Shown here: piece by piece, positions 13,481-17,972 of the stretch
Numbering within the stretch: the first letter of the stretch is position 1
Layout: every line of letters starts with the position of its first letter
Source: CG2-30-40-21 sp043806395
Lineage (GTDB): Bacteria > UBA9089 > CG2-30-40-21
NCBI GenBank assembly: GCA_043806395.1
Contig: JAZDHC010000177.1
Span: forward strand, 1 to 17,972
Direction: 5' to 3'
DNA length: 17,972 bases
Made by a program: the position numbers and the translations under genes
Notes under the pieces: generated by a model
Database searches by the model: none
Seen by the model: the letters and a program-made list of their open reading frames with translations, nothing else
What the model was told of the DNA's origin: nothing

Positions 13481-13520
13481 ACGCAAAGGATACAAAGATT
13501 TCGCAAAGGACGCAAAGATG
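13481..13520. repeat. Degenerate CGCAAAGGA-type dispersed repeat
   Basis: ACGCAAAGGATACAAAGATT is followed by CGCAAAGGACGCAAAGATG, a tandem-like relative of the CGCAGAG words in the family-A hairpins and of the AAGACACCAAGACAC words at 17858-17880. It lies between the divergent recQ and toxin-antitoxin promoters. Confidence 0.5.
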
Positions 13521-13548
13521 AAAATAGCACCCCCATTGGAAAAGATTG

Positions 13549-13577
13549 TTGACAAGTCATCATTATGATGATATAAT
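13549..13577 (+). promoter_or_regulatory. Perfect-consensus promoter with palindrome, toxin-antitoxin operon
   Basis: TTGACA (13549-13554), 17 bp, TATAAT (13572-13577). The spacer contains TCATCAT-T-ATGATGA (13557-13571), a near-perfect palindrome centred between the hexamers. This is where an autoregulating ribbon-helix-helix antitoxin would bind. Downstream, AGGAGGTGA (13586-13594) is a full anti-16S ribosome binding site 7 bases before the antitoxin ATG. Confidence 0.75.
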
Positions 13578-13601
13578 TATGTTTTAGGAGGTGATTTTTA
13601 G

Positions 13602-13835
13602 ATGAGAACAACTGTTGTTTTAGAACCTGAAGTAGAAAAATTGATTAAGATGCTATCACTTAAGAAAAAACTTAGTCAATTTATAAATCAGTGCGTTAAA
13701 GAACATTTTAAGGACGAGGATAAAAAAAGGCTAAAGAATGAGTTGGCTGTAAGTTATAGACGGGCAAATAAAGAAGGAGAAGAAATAATGGAGGGATTTA
13801 AGTCTATTGAAGTAGAGGGGTGGCCAGAATGGTAA
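13602..13835 (+). CDS. Ribbon-helix-helix antitoxin of a MazF-type toxin
   Basis: This 77-aa protein starts with a short beta strand typical of ribbon-helix-helix DNA-binding proteins, MRTTVVLEPEVEKLIKML, followed by LSQFINQCVKEHF as the second helix. The charged C-terminus (KKRLKNELAVSYRRANKEG to EGWPEW) is the kind of flexible tail that wraps MazF in EndoAI/EndoA-type systems. It should neutralise the toxin and repress its own promoter. The gene overlaps mazF by 7 bp. Its exact subfamily (MazE-like versus EndoAI-like) cannot be settled by eye, but the partner makes the role clear. It has the strongest ribosome binding site in the window, consistent with antitoxin being made in excess. Confidence 0.85.
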   Translation: MRTTVVLEPEVEKLIKMLSLKKKLSQFINQCVKEHFKDEDKKRLKNELAVSYRRANKEGEEIMEGFKSIEVEGWPEW

Positions 13836-14179
13836 ATCTACCATTACGGGGTGAAATCTATTGGGTGAATCTTGAACCTACAGTAGGAACTGAGATTAAA
13901 AAAACTCGTCCTTGTCTAATCGTTTCCTGTGATGAAGCGAACAAAAATTATGGACAGGTGTCCATTTTGCCTTTAACATCGCAACACTTGGAAACAATTA
14001 TGCCTTTTCAGGTATTTTTGTCGGTATCGGAGACTGGTTTAGAGAAGGATTCAAAAGCATTAGCTGAACAGATTAGAACTGTTTCTAAATTCAGATTAAT
14101 TAAAATGGTTGGAAGAATAGGTGAAGAATTGATAATGAAAGTATCTTGTGCTATAAAAATCCATCTGGAATTAGAATAG
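13829..14179 (+). CDS. mazF: MazF/PemK-family endoribonuclease toxin
   Basis: This sequence-specific mRNA interferase arrests translation when free of antitoxin. The 116-aa protein has the family length and hallmark motifs: RGEIYWVNLEPTVGTEIKKT then RPCLIVS near the N-terminus (the conserved G-x-I-x-x-V-x-L-x-P and K-T-R-P), then VSILPLTSQ, and a central LAEQIRTVSKFRLIKMVGRI. I chose the ATG at 13829 because GAGGGG stands about eight bases upstream. A GTG at 13820 would add three residues. Only 12 bp separate its stop from cobA-hemD, with no terminator between them, so toxin and tetrapyrrole genes probably share a transcript. Confidence 0.93.
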   Translation: MVNLPLRGEIYWVNLEPTVGTEIKKTRPCLIVSCDEANKNYGQVSILPLTSQHLETIMPFQVFLSVSETGLEKDSKALAEQIRTVSKFRLIKMVGRIGEELIMKVSCAIKIHLELE

Positions 14180-14191
14180 ATAAGGAGAACC

Positions 14192-15697
14192 ATGAAAATG
14201 TATAAAGGTAAGGTATTTCTGGTGGGTGCTGGCCCCGGGGATGTGGGGCTTTTAACCATAAAGGCAAAAAGATATATAAGTGAGGCTGATGTTATTCTTT
14301 ATGATTATTTAGTTGCAGATGAGGTGATTTCCTTTGCCAGAGAGGATGCAGAATTGATATATGTAGGTAAAAAGGCTGGACAGCATACCCTGAAACAGGA
14401 GGAGATCAATCAATTATTAGTGGATAAAGCAAAAGAGGACAAAAAAGTGGTCAGGATTAAGGGTGGCGATCCGTTTTTGTTTGGCAGGGGTGGTGAGGAG
14501 GCATTGTTTCTGGTTGAGAATAAGATACCCTTTGAGATTGTGCCCGGGGTAACTTCAGCCATAGCTGTGCCTGCTTATGCTGGTATTCCTGTTACCCATC
14601 GGGAGTATGCCTCAAGCCTCTGTATAGTCACTGGTCACGAATCCATAGACAAGGCAATCGTTCCCTGGGAAAATATTGCTGGAATTGAAACCATTGTCAT
14701 TCTGATGGGCGTGAGCAACCTTCAGGAAATTGTTCAAAAACTGCTTGAGTCAGGTAAAAGTTCGGATACCCCTGTGGCTGTGATTCACCATGGGACAACA
14801 AACAGGCAGAAGACGGTTGTTTCTACGCTTGCTGAAATTAGCCATGATGCTGCTTCTATTCAGGCACCAGCCATTATTGTTGTGGGCAGGGTTGTAGAAT
14901 TGCGGGAAAAATTAAGCTGGTTTGAGGATAAACCGCTCTTTGGTAAGGGAATACTTGTTACTCGCCCAATCTCACAGACACACGAGTTTAGCTCGAGGAT
15001 GCAAGACCTCGGGGCAGTTGTTTACGAACAGCCAACCATCAAAATCCTGTCGCCAGACTCATTTGATGAACTTGATCAAGCTATTGGCGAGATAAAAAAA
15101 TACCAGTGGCTGATATTTACCAGCGTCAATGGGGTACGGTATTTTATGCAACGGCTCAAAATGTGTGGCATGGATATTCGCCAGTTGCATGGAATAAAGA
15201 TAGCTGTCATTGGTCCCCAAACAAGGATAGAGGTTGAAAAATATTGCCTTATTGTTGATTACTGTCCTGATGAGTTCGTGGCTGAGGCATTGGTTGAGGG
15301 ATTGAAAAAATATGACAAAAATGGCGCGCACATCTTGATCCCCAGGGCAAAAGTTGCCAGGGATGTGCTGGAGAATGGCTTGAGGGAACAAGGGGCAATA
15401 CCTCATATCGTTACAGCCTATCAGAGTGTCCATTGCAAAAGTGAACGCATAAAGCAACTGATTGTCGAACATAAAATAGATGTTATTACCTTTACCAGTC
15501 CATCTTGTGTTTGCGGATTTTGCTCGGTATTTGAGGGCGAGGATATACAGCAATATCTTTCTGGTGTAAAAATAGCCTGTATTGGTCCCATAACCCAAAG
15601 GGCAGCTGTGGGACTTAACTTGAGGGTGGATATGGTGGCGAGGGAATATACCGCAGATGGGTTGCTTGAGGCAATATTGGGAGGGCTTGTGGTTTGA
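14192..15697 (+). CDS. cobA-hemD: Bifunctional uroporphyrinogen-III C-methyltransferase / uroporphyrinogen-III synthase
   Basis: Residues 1-245 are SUMT (CobA), methylating uroporphyrinogen III at C2 and C7 with S-adenosylmethionine to precorrin-2. They show VGAGPGD at 11-17, IKGGDPFLFGRGGEE near 90 and PGVTSAIAVPAYAGIPVTHR near 118. Residues about 250-501 are HemD, closing hydroxymethylbilane to uroporphyrinogen III, with GILVTRP at the start, FTSVNGV, AVIGPQT and a second ITFTSPSCV repeat-lobe motif. Fusion of these steps is known in clostridia and others. The product serves cobalamin, sirohaem or d1-type haem synthesis, but no other pathway gene is here. ATG 14192 follows AAGGAG with only 4 bases; the second ATG at 14198 has 10, and either may be used. 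The stop overlaps the next gene's TTG by four bases. Confidence 0.95.
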   Translation: MKMYKGKVFLVGAGPGDVGLLTIKAKRYISEADVILYDYLVADEVISFAREDAELIYVGKKAGQHTLKQEEINQLLVDKAKEDKKVVRIKGGDPFLFGRGGEEALFLVENKIPFEIVPGVTSAIAVPAYAGIPVTHREYASSLCIVTGHESIDKAIVPWENIAGIETIVILMGVSNLQEIVQKLLESGKSSDTPVAVIHHGTTNRQKTVVSTLAEISHDAASIQAPAIIVVGRVVELREKLSWFEDKPLFGKGILVTRPISQTHEFSSRMQDLGAVVYEQPTIKILSPDSFDELDQAIGEIKKYQWLIFTSVNGVRYFMQRLKMCGMDIRQLHGIKIAVIGPQTRIEVEKYCLIVDYCPDEFVAEALVEGLKKYDKNGAHILIPRAKVARDVLENGLREQGAIPHIVTAYQSVHCKSERIKQLIVEHKIDVITFTSPSCVCGFCSVFEGEDIQQYLSGVKIACIGPITQRAAVGLNLRVDMVAREYTADGLLEAILGGLVV

Positions 15698-17247
15698 GAT
15701 TATTTATTGTGTTTTTGGTGATATTGGTGACTGATGCAGTCGGATTTTGTGGTGAATTGATATATGTTGATAAGGGTAGCCAGACAAGTTGCACGGTAGT
15801 CAAAATAACCGATGGGGATACAATTGAAGTTCGCCCTGTGTCCGGGGCAACCTTTACCGTACGGCTGCTTGGAATAAATACACCAGAAAAGGGCACAACA
15901 GATGAGCCTTATGCCATAGAAGCAACAGAGTTTACAAAAACGCTATTGAATGGGACAATATCCTTGCTTGTTTCAAATAATACAAAACAAATGCAGGATC
16001 TGTATGGCCGTACTGTCGGTGTAATAATTTATCAAGGTGAGGTTTTTAATACTAAACTTCTTGAACGAGGGCTGGCTACAAGATGCTTTATTGATAACGA
16101 TTGTCTTAATTTCCTCCAGTGGGAAAAATTAGAGGTTGAGGCAAGAAAACAAGGATTAGGACTCTGGTCAAATATAGGTAAGCAAGGAATAGTAATCAAT
16201 GAGCTATATCCTAATCCCAAAGGGACTGATTCATCGGGTGGTGAATTTGTTGAATTGTTTAACACCACAGACAAAACAGTTTCATTGGATGGCTGGAACT
16301 TCGGGATTGACGAGGATACTGTGTTTGGTGAAAGGGATGCTATTGCCCCCTATGGGTATCTTATTCTGACCAGTATACTTCCACGAGATTTTCGGACAAT
16401 GCATCCTGAGATACCAAATGATGTCCTGATTATCAGGGCATCTATTAATTCATACGGTACCTTCTTGTCTAACTCTGCTACCCCTCCAGAAAATCTGGTG
16501 GTTCACCTTAAGGATGATAAGCATGAGTATCAGGATTCCTTTACCTATAACCTTAAATGGGATAACAAGGGGGCTGATGGTACTGGATATACCTTAGAGA
16601 GGATAGATGTAAGCAGGAAAAATATTGGAGATTCACAGGTTAACGGTGTAGATGATGAAAACTGGGAAACAAGTACATTGCTTGGTGGCACGCCGGGAAT
16701 GTTTAATTCCATTGGCACGGTTTCTCTTGTGATTATTCTGCCAGATAGTCCTATGCTGGGAAAGGCAATGGTCGTTTGGATTCAGGCAATGGGTGTTGGT
16801 AGCCAGACACTGAATGGTTATTGTGGTACAATCTCCTTAACACTTGAGCCTGTGGGGGTTATCTCAGATGTGATTGTGGTGAAAAATGGCATTGGTACAG
16901 CTTCTTTATCCTTCAGCCAGCTTGGAAGTTTAACGATTACGGCTAAAGACACAATGAAAGGGGATAGATATGCTACAAAGGAATTCAAACCAAAATTACT
17001 CGGTGATTTCGGGCAAAATGGAAACGAGCTGACAGATAACAAGATTGATTTCAATGACCTGATGTGGTTTTCGTATTACTGGAACACTGGCTCAACTAAA
17101 GCTGATATTGGTTCTGCTCAATTGAATGGAAATATACCTGCATTTATTTCTCCTTCTGATAGCAAGGTGAATATTTCCGACCTCATGATCTTTTCAGATA
17201 TGTGTAACTGGTGGAATTGGGGAGGTGGTTTGGGGTCAGACCTTTAA
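15694..17247 (+). CDS. Secreted thermonuclease with lamin-tail and dockerin-like domains
   Basis: This is a 517-aa exported protein. The signal peptide MRLFIVFLVILVTDAVGFCG is followed by a staphylococcal-nuclease fold (about 25-165): VKITDGDTIEV, VRLLGINTPEKG and DLYGRTVGVII, carrying the active-site Arg, Glu and Arg. The Asp of GIDTPE is Asn, which is common in the family. Residues about 168-340 are a lamin-tail domain (INELYPNP, GGEFVELFN, LDGWNF, GGTPGMFN). A beta-rich stretch runs to about 445. The C-terminus has two dockerin-like repeats with KIDFNDLMWFSYYW and KVNISDLMIFSDMCNWW. It probably degrades extracellular nucleic acid while anchored through the C-terminal repeats; the anchoring partner is unknown. 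The start is TTG in a TTGA overlap with cobA-hemD, with GGGAGGG about 8 bases upstream. Confidence 0.88.
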   Translation: MRLFIVFLVILVTDAVGFCGELIYVDKGSQTSCTVVKITDGDTIEVRPVSGATFTVRLLGINTPEKGTTDEPYAIEATEFTKTLLNGTISLLVSNNTKQMQDLYGRTVGVIIYQGEVFNTKLLERGLATRCFIDNDCLNFLQWEKLEVEARKQGLGLWSNIGKQGIVINELYPNPKGTDSSGGEFVELFNTTDKTVSLDGWNFGIDEDTVFGERDAIAPYGYLILTSILPRDFRTMHPEIPNDVLIIRASINSYGTFLSNSATPPENLVVHLKDDKHEYQDSFTYNLKWDNKGADGTGYTLERIDVSRKNIGDSQVNGVDDENWETSTLLGGTPGMFNSIGTVSLVIILPDSPMLGKAMVVWIQAMGVGSQTLNGYCGTISLTLEPVGVISDVIVVKNGIGTASLSFSQLGSLTITAKDTMKGDRYATKEFKPKLLGDFGQNGNELTDNKIDFNDLMWFSYYWNTGSTKADIGSAQLNGNIPAFISPSDSKVNISDLMIFSDMCNWWNWGGGLGSDL

Positions 17248-17278
17248 TATTGAATTCATTATTCACGTTCTGACCCCA
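17231..17278. repeat. 10-bp-stem hairpin at the end of the nuclease gene
   Basis: TGGGGTCAGA (17231-17240) is perfectly complementary to TCTGACCCCA (17269-17278). The left arm encodes the last residues L-G-S-D of the nuclease. No T-run follows, so this looks more like a dispersed GGGGTCAGACC-type repeat that supplied the stop codon than a standard terminator. Confidence 0.6.
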
Positions 17279-17439
17279 ATCCACCCTCATGAGGAATAAC
17301 TCCGCAATTGTTCTCTGTCAATCTCATGATTTTGAAAAATAGGCTAAACTATGCCCTTTAGGGTGCGAGCTGAGTAGTTACGGAATATCAATATTTGATA
17401 TTTGTGATAATAAATCTTTTCTTTGTTTTAGTGATAAGA
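17279..17439. other. Gene-free AT-rich stretch
   Basis: I see no gene or strong structure here. It contains GAGTAGTTAC (17373-17382), a word from the family-B ends, but no matching second arm. Confidence 0.4.
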
Positions 17440-17714
17440 CAGCGTCAATAAATAAAGGTAGCAATTTCAAGCTAATGTCGTGTCAACTCTTAATTGTCGG
17501 TAGGCAGCAATTCTCATTATGAACCGCAGAGTCGCAGAGTCGCAGAGAATTTTTATACGCTTCACTCAGCGTTTCTTCTCTGCAACTTTGCGCCTCTGCG
17601 GTGAAAAAATATCAAAATGAGAATTACTACCATCCCTCCCCGAGGAAGGTGGCAGCGAAGCTGACGGAAGGAGTAAGAGCTGAGCTAACATGATACCTTT
17701 ATTTATTGACGCTG
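17440..17714. repeat. Outer inverted repeat enclosing a family-A copy (nested element)
   Basis: A perfect 21-bp inverted repeat, CAGCGTCAATAAATAAAGGT plus one base at 17440-17460 and its complement at 17694-17714, brackets the family-A block at 17476-17633. The arms are outside the A element's own ends, so one palindromic structure sits within another. Confidence 0.75.
17476..17633. repeat. Family-A palindromic (MITE-like) repeat, right copy
   Basis: It aligns with 1-157 along its whole length in the same orientation. The hairpin arms beginning CCGCAGAGTCGCAG (17524) and ending CGCCTCTGCGG (17601) now contain several mismatches, so this copy is more decayed than the left one. Confidence 0.85.
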
Positions 17715-17857
17715 CCTAACTGATCCCAATATTTAAGAAGATGCTCCTGTCCTACAAAGGCAAGATATTCCCTGATATGATGAATTTTTGGTAATTGCTC
17801 AATAAAGTGTGGAACTCGCAATGCCGCTACTAAATGTGCAAGATGGAGATTTGCCAC
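17699..17857 (-). pseudogene. Fragment resembling the N-terminus of a UAP1-like pyrophosphorylase
   Basis: The minus-strand frame reads V-A-N-L-H-L, then ALRVPHFIEQLPKIHHI, then FVGQEHLLKYWDQLG and stops at SVNK. GQEHLLxxWxxL resembles the opening of UDP-N-acetylglucosamine/UTP-sugar pyrophosphorylases of the UAP1 family, which go on for some 450 residues. Here the frame ends exactly in the outer arm of the nested repeat, and on its upstream side it enters another palindromic repeat. I read it as a gene remnant broken by repeats. The similarity is recalled, not searched, so this is tentative. Confidence 0.3.
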
Positions 17858-17972
17858 GAAGACACCAAGACACTAAGAAAACACTAATAATATCTTCCTT
17901 TGTGTCTTCCTTCGTGCCTTCGTGTCTTTGTGGCTAATCCCTTTCACTTTCCACAAGATATTGAGCAATTAC
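17791..17972. repeat. Palindromic element at the right edge (family E)
   Basis: GTAATTGCTCAATA with about ten further matching bases (17791-17814) is complementary to 17950-17972. Inside, GCCACGAAGACACCAAGACA pairs imperfectly with TGTCTTCCTTCGTG and CTTTGTGGC near 17905-17935. The window ends on the last base of the outer arm, so its true boundary may lie beyond. Confidence 0.65.

Noticed and set aside
14180..14191. Cobalamin riboswitch ahead of cobA-hemD
   Set aside because: Only 12 bases separate it from mazF, leaving no room.
15059..15598. 179-codon antisense frame within cobA-hemD
   Set aside because: The plus-strand frame is an unmistakable HemD domain; the antisense translation looks random.

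Overview
The window is AT-rich bacterial DNA (roughly 40% GC by eye). It is packed with palindromic dispersed repeats and has well-separated, readable promoters. The gene content is: F1 ATP synthase gamma subunit, a dUTPase-type enzyme, a HypC-like protein, a MoeA-PBP fusion, CheC, RecQ, a CobA-HemD fusion, an Rpn-family nuclease, a ribbon-helix-helix/MazF toxin-antitoxin pair, and two large secreted multidomain proteins. One secreted protein ends in a FlgD/T9SS-like C-terminal module and the other in dockerin-like repeats. Together these suggest an uncultured, Gram-negative-type candidate-phylum bacterium (Desantisbacteria/Omnitrophota-like). That placement is inference; there is no rRNA or marker gene set here to confirm it. 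The first base lies inside a repeat that recurs near the right end, which may mean the left edge is an assembly contig break at a repeat.

Layout. 1-1400: a family-A palindromic repeat, a small inverted repeat, an isolated atpG (minus), and a 198-bp palindromic element between atpG and its promoter. 1447-2449: a minus-strand hypC-like/dut operon with a strong promoter and a three-box putative operator. 2495-6053: a sigma54-like promoter, a family-B palindromic element and a 1117-aa secreted protein. 6069-9162: a minus-strand cheC-moeA operon whose leader is a second family-B element; moeA carries an in-frame array of 46 heptanucleotides. 9226-10780: an Rpn nuclease gene with a perfect-consensus promoter, bracketed by two direct repeats. 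10780-11391: repeats and a truncated beta-helix gene. 11381-13447: recQ (minus) with a long leader. 13549-17247: a plus-strand cluster of antitoxin, mazF, cobA-hemD and a secreted nuclease, closely spaced or overlapping, behind one very strong promoter. 17231-17972: nested palindromic elements and a gene remnant.

The most interesting signals are these. (1) In three unrelated transcription units (atpG, the 1117-aa surface protein, cheC-moeA) a 125-198 bp palindromic element sits between a recognisable promoter and the ribosome binding site, so each mRNA should begin with a large hairpin. (2) A 322-bp array of a 7-bp repeat lies inside moeA; any change that is not a multiple of three units would shift the frame, as in a phase-variable gene. 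(3) A HypC-like protein lacks the essential N-terminal cysteine and is encoded in a 26-bp overlap with dut. (4) A stress-type toxin-antitoxin module stands directly upstream of a tetrapyrrole gene and a secreted nuclease in one apparent operon.

All promoter calls rest on hexamer matches and spacing read by eye. Most have TTGACA or TTGACT, a 17-bp spacer and a TAnAnT-like -10, which makes them more credible than isolated hexamers. No tRNA, rRNA, CRISPR array or complete insertion sequence was seen.
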